In this document: positions 1-10,731 of the stretch, piece after piece
How the letters are laid out: each line of letters opens with the position of its first letter
Numbering within the stretch: position 1 is the first letter of the stretch
Source: Schistocerca nitens
Taxonomy: Eukaryota; Arthropoda; Insecta; Orthoptera; Acrididae
NCBI RefSeq assembly: GCF_023898315.1
Contig: NC_064619.1
Span: 477,503,376-477,567,375, forward strand
DNA: 64,000 nucleotides
Direction: 5' to 3'
Made by a program: the position numbers and the translations under genes
The notes under the pieces: generated by a model
What the model was told of the DNA's origin: nothing
Database searches by the model: none
Seen by the model: only the letters and a program-made list of their open reading frames with translations

Positions 1-1931
1 ATGAAAAAATCAGCCAGCCATTTGTGCAACACAGGTATATTGGAACCCTTGATGTAGGTTTCAATAAATAATTTTACAGTTTTCATGAGGGGGTGCAACA
101 TATTGGTTACAAAAGGTTCAAGTAAAAAAATAATGAATGTAGATAAAATAATAGAAGCAAATGGTACACACTTATTTGTTACATCCTGCGTTGAAAAGGT
201 CATTAAAATAAAGCTGTTTGGCTCTTGTCAAGTAAAAATTCCCCTCAAAAACAATACAACTAAAAATCATGGCCATCAGATGACATCAGTGTGAGCTTCA
301 TGGATAAAACTTCTCAACCGCCGAATGTACAAGGCTCTGAAGTTAAGGTAACTTCTGTATGGAGAGCACTGAAAATTTTGTTATCAATCTCAGAATTGGT
401 CTAGACAGTATGAAAATGGAAGAATCTCTTAAAAGTTTGGATAGCATATGAATGCAGTAACACCATACAAAAAGAAGTCCCTAATAAGGATAGTATAGGT
501 ACTAAAGAGCATAAGGTAATTAATAACATTAATTGCAAAATGAAAAACAGTAAAGTATTAATAACAGTCAAATAAAAGGAATTCAGATCCAACCTTTAAT
601 CAAAAGAGAATTGTTTAAGTAATACTTAAAAAAAGGGAAATTTCAAAAGAAATGGGTAGTGAATATGGATCTCAAGCCTTCTCTTTGGAGAAGCCAGTTT
701 AAGATCCACAAGAACAGACATCCAACCTACCAGACACTGAATAGTAAAGGTAGCACTCGTAACAAGTTAGCTAGGATGATGGATGATGATGTGTCCAAAG
801 CAACTAAACTACTGCGTCATCAGTCTGTTAGCTAGGCATTTACACACAAAAATTAAAGAATCCTTTACTTTTTTCCTTTTTATTTGCAAGTAGGTTAGAT
901 TTGATACACAAATTGGAAATTCTAAAATGCACCTCTCACACACTCTGAAAGTAGTTTTCACCCACTAAGCAATTAACCTCGCTGTGTTTATGCTACTATC
1001 CCCTGAAAGAGTACAGAAATAAATTAACCAAAACAATTGTAATAATGGCTATGAGCCACTTTGACAACCAGGGCCCAATTAATTAAAGGGCTAAAAAATT
1101 GTCAGTGCTTAGTAGTAATAAAAGGAAGGAAAACGGGGAAAACAAAAAGTTTAGCTATTTTGGGTAATATTTCATACAGGTTCAGCCTCCACTTTAATTA
1201 AAAAATATGGCTGTAAGGTTACATTTTCTACCAATAATAGTCCGAAGAAAAAAATCTAGTGCACACGCTTGGCGTAAAAGATCCTTTTACCTACTCAAGT
1301 GTTTACAAAATGTTGTGCAACAATTGTCAGATGTTGGATAACCTGGAAAGGCAGGCGATCAAAGTGAGACATCGAGAGCACTTGCTGGGCAGGGAGGTGC
1401 TAACATATATAATTCCACCTACACAGAGCATTTGTTAAATTCTGAACATTCTCCAAGAAAACTAGAAGAAACGGTAATCTTGCATAAACAAGGGAAAGGT
1501 TATAAATTAGATTTGTTGGAGGAAATTAAGGTTTTTCAACATTTAGCTAAGTTTTATCGTAAATGAGCAGCTGCAACTGAATACTGCACCATCTTCTGAA
1601 ACATCAAGAGACCACATCTGCAGTAGATGCACCTAGCTATACTCAGTTGATACGTAGTGAAATCTCATTTCTCGAGACAGTGATGCTTAGGCTTGTATCA
1701 TTCTGATCTCTTAAATTAGCAAAACCTAGATCAATAGTTCTAACAAGCCTGTCATGCAACTGGTTGACTGATTTCACTCCCCCGCCCAGAGTGCCTTATT
1801 TTGGTGTTCAAAGAGAGCACTAAGTTACAGGATTAATATGTAATATTAATCAAAATACAGCAGCTCATTTTTTAAAATTTGTTTGTAATGTGTAGTATTG
1901 TAATCATCCTTATTGTAAAAATTTGTTTCAG
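1..1931. other. Upstream intron of Dlic, no recognisable feature
   Basis: AT-rich sequence before the first visible Dlic exon. I found no coding exon, RNA gene or classifiable repeat on either strand. The exons for the N-terminal P-loop part of the protein must lie further 5'. The short ORFs here look random. Confidence 0.5.
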
Positions 1932-2162
1932 ACCACACACGTTTGAGTGTATGGGTCCTGGACGGTGACCCAGCCCACTCTCACCTCCTCAGATTTGCGC
2001 TGTCGGAAGAGAGCTTCCCACATACGTTAGTCATGTTTGTTGCTGCCATGACTACCCCTTGGGGTATTCTGGAACAGCTGCAGACATGGGCATCTGTACT
2101 GCAGGACCACATTGACAAACTGAAGCTCAAAAGGGATGAACTACAAGAGTACAGGCTTAAAT
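1932..2162 (+). CDS. Dlic: Dlic exon: dynein light intermediate chain, central GTPase-like domain
   Basis: Cytoplasmic dynein light intermediate chain (LIC) binds the dynein heavy chain and links the motor to cargo adaptors. This exon opens after the acceptor TTTGTTTCAG and completes a split codon. It encodes the block LSVWVLDGDPAH, then FPHTLVMFVAAMTTPW, then LQTWASVLQDHIDKLKL, which follows the order of LIC proteins (human VWILDGD, TLVMLVVDMSKPW, WASVVREHVDKLK). The donor GTATGC at 2163 leaves phase 1, and the next exon at 13244 enters in the matching phase to give a ..[12 protein letters not shown] join. An open frame runs on past the donor but has no family similarity. The N-terminal P-loop exons are outside the window. 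The assignment is firm; the exact donor is inferred from phase and protein alignment. Confidence 0.9.
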
Positions 2163-2592
2163 GTATGCTACTGAAACAGTCACTTTTATATTTTAAATAT
2201 ATATTAGAGTCTTTGAACAGTTTTTCATTAGAGAATGATGCTTTAATTTTGATAGTTGGTTTGAGTTGGCAATGTTGCAAGCATAAAAGTCGAAGTAAAC
2301 AATAGTAATAGACTTGTTGATATCTTCATCACATTAATAGTATCTTTGGTATCATCATCATACGGGTTTTTATTGTCTTCCAGTATTTTCTGTAGCTTTT
2401 ATAGTGAGGCAGCAGGAAGAATTAGCTCTACAGTATAACTGCAGATGTATCAGAGAGAAATGACGATTGATTATATATGTACTCAAATTCAAATGAAAAT
2501 GTTGCGAGCTGTAAAATTTGAATGTGACAGTTTCTGTTTGTGCCATTACTTTCCTCTATTGTCACAGGTAGCTAGGAGTTACAGAAAATGTA

Positions 2593-3805
2593 TTGGGGGG
2601 GGGGGGGGGGGGGGACAGAAATATGTAAACACAAAAAACAAAACGCATTACTGTGCCTAATGAGGTGTGAGAGAACTGTTGGCATTCAAAAGAGCTTCCA
2701 GTCATCTCAGAATGGATAAATACAGATCCTGTATGGTTTTCAAGGGAATCTTATAACATTCTTCCTGGAAAATAATGGCAAGCGCAGGTAACAATAATGG
2801 ATGTGGACAGCAATCATGTACCCTTCTGTCAAAAGTAGACCACAGAGGCTCAGTAATGTGATGTGGTGACTGTGGCTGGTGAAATGCAACAATTCATCCT
2901 CGAGCGCTTAAACCAAGTCCTCTATGATGCAAGCTGTGTGAACAGGGGCCCTGTCCTCTTGGAACACAGCATCACCATTCAGGAACAAACATTGTTCCAT
3001 CACAGGGACATGATTAGCCAAAAATGTCATGTAATCCTTGACAGTAATGCAGCCTGAGTAACCATGGAGCCTCTGAAATACCATGATATGGTTGCCCAAT
3101 TCATCACTAAACCCCCACCATGTTTCACTTATGTGATGTAAAATTGGCCAGGATTTGGAAACAGTGTGAAACGAGACTCATCCAACCAAATGACATCTTC
3201 CATTGCTCCTTAGTCTGATTGTATGGCACATTTTCCTTTTAAGGGCATTTGCGTCACTGATGTGTGGTTTCGGAATTCCATCTTGCTCTACAGTTCTCAG
3301 CTTCTGGAGCTCCCTAGATGTTTTCTTGGTGCTGATAGGGTTTGCAAGTGCAACATTCAGCTCTGCAGTGACTTTTATACACATCATCATCTTATTTTTC
3401 GTCACAATCCTCTTCAGTGACCGCCTGTCACCATCACTCAACAGGCACTTTCGTCCACATTGAGGCTTAGTGGATGATGTTTTTCTGTTTTCCTAGTATG
3501 TGGTATAAATATTCAATATGGTGTCTCTTGAAAAGCAAAACACTTTGGCTGTCTTGGTTATGGAAGCACCCTCAATATGAGCATAAACAATTTGCTCATG
3601 TTCAAATTCACTTAACTCCAACATAATGGACTTGCAACCACACAGAACATTGTTCTGACCATGACGTGACACTTGCAATGTATTGAGGACTGGGTACCAT
3701 TTGTTATCAAATACAACAGCAAGAGCTGCAGGCTTAGATAGCATCTATGTGTATGTACAACCATGCATTTCTCGCAGTGTTTCCGTATTTTTTCACCAAC
3801 CCTTG
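2593..3805 (-). mobile_element. Tc1-like DNA transposon, decayed
   Basis: On the minus strand the N-terminal helix-turn-helix region lies at 3744-3493 (ELSEFEHEQIVYAHIEG), the middle at 3441-3178, and the catalytic part with VFQEDRAPVHTA (second catalytic Asp region) at 3099-2908. A frame with HITEPLWS continues to about 2690. Frames are broken and the DDE triad is not in one ORF, so it is inactive. The right end 3805-3775 and left end 2593-2634 form a diverged terminal inverted repeat (GAAAxATxxxAAACAC shared), each next to TA, the Tc1/mariner target site. The left repeat contains a 20-base G run. It lies in the first visible Dlic intron, antisense to the gene. Confidence 0.8.
2595..2614. 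repeat. Poly-G tract (20 G) inside a Tc1 terminal repeat
   Basis: Twenty consecutive G residues directly after the TA and TT at the left end of the 2593-3805 element. The opposite terminal repeat has only GGGTTGG here, so the tract looks like an expansion within the terminal repeat. It could also be partly a sequencing or assembly artefact. Confidence 0.8.
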
Positions 3806-3807
3806 TA

Positions 3808-4189
3808 TGTTGTGCTCTAAAGTTGTAATTAATCTAATAATAATTCCTGCTAGGATAACTGCGAAAAGTGTTAATAAACAGTTCATTGCTTTTGACTAGA
3901 TGCTTTTAAGAAAGAAATATGTCCAAAGAAGTTGCTTCAGTCGTGTAAGAATTGGCACTCCAGCCTTCAGAGTGACACCATATTGAATGGCAAGCACCAG
4001 GATGGAAGCCAAATGGCATTCATTTATTTACTGCATAACTTCCCGGTTAACTCAACTGAATCTTGAAATGCTTATGAATATTGATAAAGATGAATGATTA
4101 ATCATATTTAGTTCTCTGCTGAACATCTTTACTTTTGTAATCTACACGTGAAATTTCAGAACGTTAAAGAATCAGTAATGTTATGAGAA
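3808..4189. other. Intronic sequence, nothing recognised
   Basis: AT-rich intronic sequence between a Tc1 remnant and a Penelope-type tail. No ORF, repeat unit or RNA motif stood out. Confidence 0.4.
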
Positions 4190-4410
4190 GGAAATTTGCT
4201 ACTCACCATATAGGGGAGGTGCTGAATCACAGATAGCCACAACGAAAAGACTCTCACAATCATAGCTTTCAGCCGTTAAAGCTTTCCTCAACAATAGACA
4301 GACATATGCATGGCTGCGCGCGTGCACCCCCCGCCCCCTTCCCCACACACACACACACACACATAACACATGCGCAAACGCAACTCCCACACACGACTGC
4401 AGTCTCAGGC
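4190..4410 (-). mobile_element. Penelope-like element 3' tail (solo fragment, PLE-5)
   Basis: Read on the minus strand this is a CA-rich stretch, then a hammerhead-like core at 4291-4267, then a GAGAGTC...GGTGAGTAGCAA block. The layout (microsatellite, then hammerhead core, then terminal block) is the same as at the ends of the complete Penelope-like elements at 39.6-41.5 kb and 57.7-60.2 kb. No reverse transcriptase or GIY-YIG coding remains, so this is a 3'-end relic. The family assignment rests on the analogy with those ends. Confidence 0.55.
4267..4291 (-). ncRNA. Degenerate hammerhead-like core of PLE-5
   Basis: Minus strand: TTGAGGA, a spacer A, AGC-loop-GGCT, then GAAA. This resembles the hammerhead arrangement CUGANGA, stem II, GAAA, but the first core block is altered (expected CTGANGA), so activity is unlikely. 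GAGAGTC, a possible cleavage-site triplet, lies downstream. It is recognised mainly by comparison with the better core at 60119-60145. Confidence 0.4.
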
Positions 4411-4411
4411 A

Positions 4412-4904
4412 ACTGAAACCACATTCCAGCCTGGATTTCCCATTGTTTAATCAGTAATGTTAATCACTTGTTGGAAGTGTAACTTGAATGGCCTCTAGTG
4501 TATTGCCATTGAAAATTCTCTTTAATAAACATCAGGACTACTGATGAATATTTTGGAAGTTGTGTTTGGATGGTAAGCGTTTTCATTTCCTTAGTGATGA
4601 ATCTAATTTAGTACTCAGTCTGGTGGAAATTTATTAAAAATAACATTGCTGCCTGATACATGTTAAGTCTACGTTATATGTACCATCACATAATCACAAA
4701 CAAAGCTGTATTTCACAAAGTTTGAAACAAGTGTTTTCCACTTAGCATTAGAAACAGCTTGAAAACTTAGACGCAGAAAATGCGAGTAGTTTTCTGTGTG
4801 AGAATTGCTAACAAAAATTGTAGGAATTGTTAGAAGAAACTTGTTTCCCTTGGAACAAAAATCTTACTAAAGACTAGAATTCTTCCCAGCTTTGCTACAA
4901 ACAT
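4412..4904. other. Intronic sequence, nothing recognised
   Basis: AT-rich, no convincing coding or repeat signature on either strand. Confidence 0.4.
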
Positions 4905-5486
4905 TTCATCTATATCTACATCTACATCGATACTCCACAATCCACCTTATGATGGGTGGCGGAGGGTTCCCTGTACAGAATTAGTCATTTTCTTTCCTAT
5001 TCCACTCGCAAATAGAACGAGAGAAAAAGGACTGTCTATATGCGTACATATGAGCCCTGATTCCTTGTATTTTGTATTGGTGGTCCGTACGCGCAATGTA
5101 TTTTGATGACTAGAATCATTCTGCAGTCAGCTTCAGATGCTGGTTGGCTAAATTTTCTCAATTGTTTTTCTTGAAAATAATATCACCTTCACTCCAGGGA
5201 TTCCCATTTGAATTCCTAAAACATTTCCATAACATTTGTGCGTTGTTCAAACCTACCAGCAACAAATCTAGCAGCCCGCCCATGAATTGCTTCAATGTCT
5301 TCCTTTAATTCTACCTGGTATGGATCCCAAACACTTGAGCAGTACTCAAGAAAAGGTCGCACTACCATCCTACATGCAGTCTCCTTTCCCAGAATTCTGC
5401 CTATACACTGAAGTCGACCATTCACCTTTCTTACTACAATCTTCACGTGTCTGTTCCATCTCTTGTCACTTTGCAACATTATACTC
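4905..5486 (-). mobile_element. CR1-like non-LTR retrotransposon, 3' end
   Basis: The minus strand encodes the C-terminal part of a LINE reverse transcriptase protein (5486-5216), with VVRPFLEYCSSVWDPYQ and then IHGRAARFVAGRF. The same blocks occur in the longer copy at 8730-7897. The element ends at about 4905 in the (CATCTA)n-like tract followed by GGTGGCGGAGGG, which the 7.8-kb copy shares as its 3' end. The RT palm part may be the piece at 6366-6727 in the same orientation, with the sequence between them inserted later; that is an inference. Confidence 0.75.
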
Positions 5487-5684
5487 ACAAGGGAAGTCCA
5501 CGACGTTTGGAACGTGGATTTACTGTAAACTTCGTACACTCATAGTACTCCATGAGGACAACAAAATGTGTAAGCAGTAGGGTGTACTTCTCAAGCGTTA
5601 CTGAGAAAATCGCCAGATAATTTCGGTCGTCAAATATATATTTGTGCGTGGCCGTTTTAACCATGTAGCAGCTGCAGCCTTGTG

Positions 5685-5880
5685 GTGACGGCACAGTAGC
5701 TCAGCCTGTATGGTCAGAGCATTAGCTTCCCTTTCTAGTAAAAAAACTGAGTGAACGGATGAACAAACAAACTGAACGGGTGTCATCGGATGTCTGCCCT
5801 GAACAAATTCACAATATAGAACAAAATGTTATTTTTTTAAGTGGTTGGCGTTCGAAGGCGCTGGATCAAGTTCCGTTCGT
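5685..5880 (+). mobile_element. tRNA-headed SINE
   Basis: At 5697-5720 there is a pol III A-box-like sequence, TAGCTCAGCCTGTATGGTC followed by AGAGC, as at the start of a tRNA. It is followed by an A-rich linker with AAAAAAACTGAGTGAACGGA and a GTGTCATCGGATGTCTGCCC block. The D-arm-like head with no tRNA anticodon or acceptor stem points to a tRNA-derived SINE and not a tRNA gene. A T-rich tract follows at 5886-5910. The boundaries are approximate. Confidence 0.55.
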
Positions 5881-6084
5881 CAGTTTTTTTTTTTTTTTTG
5901 TTTTTTTTCCCCAACACAGTCATTTTTATTATTATTTATATTATAATTGATAAAATGGGAATATGTGTAATCGGATGAACTTATATTAAATTTACAATGT
6001 TGTTTGGCAGTCTACTAATTTTTATTATCACAAATAATATAATATTCATAACTATCGACTAGTAAACGACCAAACGCATAAAGT

Positions 6085-6365
6085 GATACTGAATATGTAT
6101 GCTTGTCCGTGTCTTCAAAACTCCCTGTATTTAATCGAAAGAGAACAAGAAATTGCTTCTCGGAAGACGCTATTAAAACACACTCGATACTGCATAACCA
6201 ATTATCAGCGCCAATTTTCAGGGAAATACTGCATTATACATGGTTTGCTTCCAAACTATCGACTGAAAGAGAGGTTTTTGAAAATGTTAACAAGGTTTGT
6301 TTTTCCACAGAAACCGTCAAAAGACCTTGCGTATGCAGAAACATAGCATTTATCCAATGCAGCTT
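6085..6365 (+). pseudogene. Fragment of an unassigned TE-type protein with a CxC...CxxC motif
   Basis: An open frame on the + strand gives FREILHYTWFASKLSTERE, then VNKVCFSTE, then CVCRN and FIQCSLC. The spacing of the last cysteines suggests a small zinc-binding ribbon. I recall similar tails in uncharacterised transposon-associated insect proteins but cannot name the family. At about 6366 the frame runs into the minus-strand LINE (KAFDRV on the other strand), so the fragment is cut there. Low confidence in both function and boundaries. Confidence 0.3.
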
Positions 6366-6727
6366 GTGCACCCTGTCAAATGCTTTCCGGAAATCTAGAA
6401 ATATGGAATCTGCCTGTTGCCCTTCATCCATGGTTTGCAGTGTTGGTTGTGAGAGGAGGACAAGCAGAGTTTCATACTAGTGATGCTTTCTAAAACCGTG
6501 CTGGTTTGTTGACATAATTTTCTCAGTCTCAAAAAGTTTATTATATTTGAACTGAGAATATGTTCAAGAATTCTGCAGCAGTCTGATATTAGGGGCATTG
6601 GTCTGTAATTTTGTGGGTCGGCTGTTTCTGCCTCTGACAGTTCTATGACAAGTGTCTTTAAATGTATGGACTGCTCATGTATTAAAATCGAATGTTGGTG
6701 TACATAGTTTTGATGTCTTAACATCAT
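6366..6727 (-). mobile_element. CR1-like LINE reverse transcriptase fragment
   Basis: The minus strand encodes DPQNYRPMPLISDCCRILEH, matching the RT fingers block (NYRPISLTS..CRILEH in the copy at 9.1 kb), and further on FLDFRKAFDRV, the palm block around the first catalytic Asp. Frameshifts separate the two. No YxDD or 3' part remains here. It is probably the 5' half of the same element whose 3' end is at 4905-5486. Confidence 0.7.
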
Positions 6728-6952
6728 ATTACATGACCTGTGCTGGAAAGATTTAGTAGGTATTGGTAAGGTTTATTAAACATGTTATTAAACATCTTAT
6801 AACATTGCATTCTCTCATCTGTTCAGCTGATTATGTATGTTGGAGTCTAAATAATTGGTAAATTATTACAGTAGAAAAAATTGTCCTTTAGGATTATGGT
6901 GATTATATGCAGCCAATCAGTTCAGTTCCACGTTATTATTGTCTGATTAATA

Positions 6953-9764
6953 CACTACTGGCCATTAAAATTGCTACACCAAGAAGAAATGCAGATGATA
7001 AACGGGTATTCATTGGACAAATATATTATACTAGAATTGACATGTGATTACATTTTCATGCAATTTGGGTGCATAGATCCTGAGAAATAAGTACCTAAAA
7101 CAACCATCTCTGGCCGTAATAACGGCTTTGATAAGCCTGGGCATTGAGTCAAACAGAGCTTGGATGACGTGTACAGGTACAACTGCCCATGCAGCTTCAA
7201 CACGATACCACAGTTCATCAAGAGTAGTGACTGGCATATTGTGACGAGCCAGTTGCTCGGCCACCAATGACCAGACGTTTTCAATTGGTGAGAGATCTGG
7301 AGAATGTGCTGGCCAGAGCATCAGTCGAACATTTTCTGTATCCAGAAAGGCCCGTACAGAACCTGCAACATGCGGTCGTGCATTATCCTGCTGAAATGTA
7401 GGGTTTCAAGGGATCGAATGAAGGGTAGAGCCACAGGTCATAACACACATGAAATGTAACATCCACAATTCCAAGTGCCGTCAGTGCGAGCAAGAGGTGA
7501 CTGAGACGTGTAACTAATGGCACCACATACCATCACACTGGGTGATACGTCGGTATGGCGATGACGAATACACTCTTCCAATGTGCGTTCACCATGATGT
7601 CGCCAAACACAGATGCGACCATCATGATGCTGTAAACAGAACTTGGATCGTCCGAAAAAATGGCGTTTTGCCATTCGTGCAGCCAGGTTCGTCGTTGAGT
7701 ACACCATCGCAGGCGCTCCTGTCTGTGATGCAGCGTCAAGGGTAACCGCAGCCATGGTCTCCGAGCTGATAGTCCATGCTGCTGCAAATGTCATCGAACT
7801 GTTCCTGCAGATGGTTATTCTACATCTACATCTACATTTATACTCCGCAAGCCACCCAACGGTGTGTGGCGGAGGGCACTTTACGTGCCACTGTCATTAC
7901 CTCCCTTTCCTGTTCCAGTTGCGTATGGTTCGCGAGAAGAACGACTGTCTGAAAGCCTCCGTGCGCGCTCTAATCTCTCTAATTTTACATTCGTGATCTC
8001 CTCGGGAGGTATAAGTAGGGGGAAGCAATATATTCGATAGCTCATTCAGAAACGCACCCTCTCGAAACCTGGCGAGCAAGCTACACCGCGATGCAGAGCG
8101 CCTCTCTTGCAGAGTCTGCCACTTGAGTTTGCTAAACATCTCCGTAACGCTATCACGGTTACCAAATAACCCTGTGACGAAATGCGCCGCTCTTCTTTGG
8201 ATCTTCTCTATCTCCTCCGTCAACCTGATCTGGTACGGAACCCACACTGATGAGCAATACTCAAGTATAGGTCGAACGAGTGTTTTGTAAGCCACCTCCG
8301 TTGTTGATGGACTACATTTTCTAAGCACTCTCCCAATGAATCTCAACCTGGTACCTGCCTTACCAACAATTAACTTTATACGATCATTCCACTTCAAATC
8401 GTTCCGCACGCATACTCCCTGATATTTTACAGAAGTAACTGCTACCAGTGTTTGTTCCGATATCATATAATCATACAATAAAGGATCCTTCTTTCTATGT
8501 ATTTGCAATACATTACATTTGTCTATGTTAAGGGACAGTTGCCACTCCCTGCACCAAGTGCCTATCTGCTGCAGATCTTCCTGCATTTCGCTACAATTTT
8601 CTAATGCTGCAACTTCTCTGTATACTACAGCATCATCCGCGAAAAGCCGCATGGAACTTCCAACACTATCTGCTAGGTCATTTATATATATTGTGAAAAG
8701 CAATGGTCCCATAACACTCCCCTGTGGCACGCCAGAGGTTACTTTAACGTCTGTAGACGTCTCTCCATTGATAACAACATGCTGTGTTCTGTTTGCTAAA
8801 AGCTCTTCAATCCAGCCACACAGCTGGTCTGATATTCCGTAGGCTCTTACTTTATCAGGCGACAGTGCAGAACTGTATCGAACTCCTTCCGGAAGTCAAG
8901 AAAAATAGCAACTACCTGGGAGCCTGTATCTAATATTTTCTGGGTCTCATGAACAAATAAAGCGAGTTGGGTCTCACACGATCGCTGTTTCCGGAATCCA
9001 TGTTGATTCCTACATAGTAGATTCTGGGTTTCCAGAAACGACATGATACGCGAGCAAAAAACATGTTCTAAAATTCTACAACAGATCGAAGTCAGAGATA
9101 TAGGTCTATAGTTTTGCGCATCTGCTCGACGACCCTTCTTGAAGACTGGGACTACCTGTGCTCTTTTCCAATCATTTGGAACCCTCCGTTCCTCTAGAGA
9201 CTTGCGGTACACGGCTGTTAGAAGGGGTTGTCTTGCAAACGTCCCCATATGTTGACTCAGGGATCGAGACGTGGCTGCATGATCCGTTACAGCCATGTGG
9301 ATAAGATACCTGTCATCTTGACTGGTAGTGATACGAGGCCATTGGGATCCAGCATGGTGTTCCGTATTACCCTCTTGAACGCACCGATCCCATATTCTGC
9401 TAACAGTCATTGGATCTCGACCAACGTGAGCAGCAATGTCGCGATACGATAAACCACAGTCGCAATAGGCTACAATCCGACCTTTATCAAAGTCGGAAAC
9501 ATGATGGTACGCATTTCTCCTCCTTACACGAGGCATCACAACATTTCACCAGGCAACGCCGGTCAACTGCAGTTTGTGTATGAGAAATCGGCTGGAAACT
9601 TTCCTCATGTCAGCACGTTGTAGGTGTCGCCACTGGCGCCAACCTAGTGTGAATGCTCTGAAAAGCTAATCATTTGCATATCACAGCATCTTCTTCCTGT
9701 CGGTTAAATTGTGTGTCTGTAGCACGTCATCTTCGTGGTGTAGCAATTTTAATGGCCAGTAGTG
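6953..9764 (-). mobile_element. Tc1-like DNA transposon interrupted by a LINE
   Basis: Terminal inverted repeats of about 28 bp (CACTACTGGCCATTAAAATT at 6953, its complement ending at 9764) are each flanked by TA (6951-6952, 9765-9766). The minus strand encodes the N-terminal DNA-binding part at 9539-9230 (HVSDFDKGRIVAYCDCGLSY; GRDPMTVSRIWDRC), then LQQHGLSARRPWLRLPLTLH from about 7790, and ends with WPAHSPDLSPIENVWS (7321-7265) and the C-terminus near 7090. The LINE at about 7818-9229 splits it between the HTH domains and the catalytic domain. Stops and frameshifts in the DDE half show it was already decayed or decayed later. Confidence 0.9.
7818..9229 (-). mobile_element. CR1-like non-LTR retrotransposon nested in the Tc1
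   Basis: 5'-truncated LINE. The minus strand begins in RT fingers (KRAQVVPVFKKGRRADAQNY, then RPISLTS), passes FLDFRKEFDT (first Asp block), shifts frame near 8850, then has VPQGSVMGPLLFTIYINDL and SMRLFADDAVVY (FADD catalytic box) in a 277-codon frame (8730-7897), followed by VRPILEYCSSVWVPYQ and the C-terminus. The 3' end carries the CATCTACATCTACATTTATA tract and GGTGTGTGGCGGAGGGC. It interrupts the Tc1 transposase, which resumes at about 7812, so it is younger than the Tc1. Palm residues are intact but the frame is broken. Confidence 0.85.
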
Positions 9765-9766
9765 TA

Positions 9767-10727
9767 TTACGTATTTTATGCTCCACGCTTTGGACCAAAT
9801 TTCCTCTGATTAGATCTCTCAACATTGCTCCGACTGTCCACTGCTTACATTGTGACAGAACAGAGCATCATTTCACTAGCAGTATCAAATAGGATTATGT
9901 GTAATACATGTGTGCTCCATTACTGACATTGTGTGTGATAGCCAATTTGTGTATTTTTGTTGCTCGTATTGATGCAGTTATGTTGTATTGAAAAATGAAA
10001 TTAGAAGGGCAGACCCAAAGCTCAGGGTCCAAACACAACAAAAAAGCTGAACAAGGAATTTTGCTTGAGGGTCAGTCACATTTGTGTGTAAACGTGCAGG
10101 AATACTTTGACATGTAAATGGAAGGAACCCTTCTTACCATTCTCCAAAGTAATCATACCATCAACAGTGGAATGGCCATGTGTTTTATTAGCAAGGAAAA
10201 TCGTGAAGGAAGGCAGGGCACTTGTCGTGATAAATCAGATAAGAAATGTTTGAAAGTGCATAACAAAACTGGGACCTATCATACTAGGCATGAGTTGTAG
10301 AAAGCATCTTGCTTTAATAATGTACTTAACACATTGAATGAGTGTAAACCTTTTAAAGAGTAATGCATCATTGCAGCTTGTTCTCAAGTCTGTTTTAAAT
10401 ACAAAATTATTGCAGGCGATTGATGAAGCAAGCAGGTGATGGTGATGCAGATTTTACAAGTGATGGCAGACATTAACTCAAAACATAGTTTGAATTGGTG
10501 AAATGTGTTTGTTGGCAGTCATACCATTACAGAAGGTTGGATAGATGTGACCTATCTTCTCCCCCCACCCCCCCATCACCACCCCCCAGCCCCCCACCCC
10601 CCCCCACCCCCCCTACCCCCCACCACCAACCCCTCCCCGTTCCTTTTTGCAAAGTGGTAGAGTATTCTCTGTCTGACACATCAAAAGGACATCGGAGTAT
10701 TGTGAGGAAATATATCATGTCACATTC
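9767..10727. other. Intronic sequence with a C-rich low-complexity tract
   Basis: No coding content recognised. A pyrimidine-rich stretch at about 10558-10631 consists almost only of C runs with scattered A and T. It lies just before the TTAA-flanked element and generates spurious proline-rich or glycine-rich ORFs. Confidence 0.45.
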
Positions 10728-10731
10728 TTAA

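Noticed and set aside
2163..2305. Continuation of the first Dlic exon as coding sequence
   Set aside because: The open frame past 2162 lacks family similarity, and GTATGC plus the phase of the 13244 exon support a donor there.
8847..9539. 230-aa ORF on the minus strand combining Tc1 HTH and RT sequence as a novel fusion gene
   Set aside because: Explained by a LINE inserted in a Tc1; the Tc1 transposase continues on the other side and has its own TIRs and TA flanks.
10495..10731. Proline-rich or glycine-rich small proteins
   Set aside because: They are translations of a C-rich low-complexity tract.
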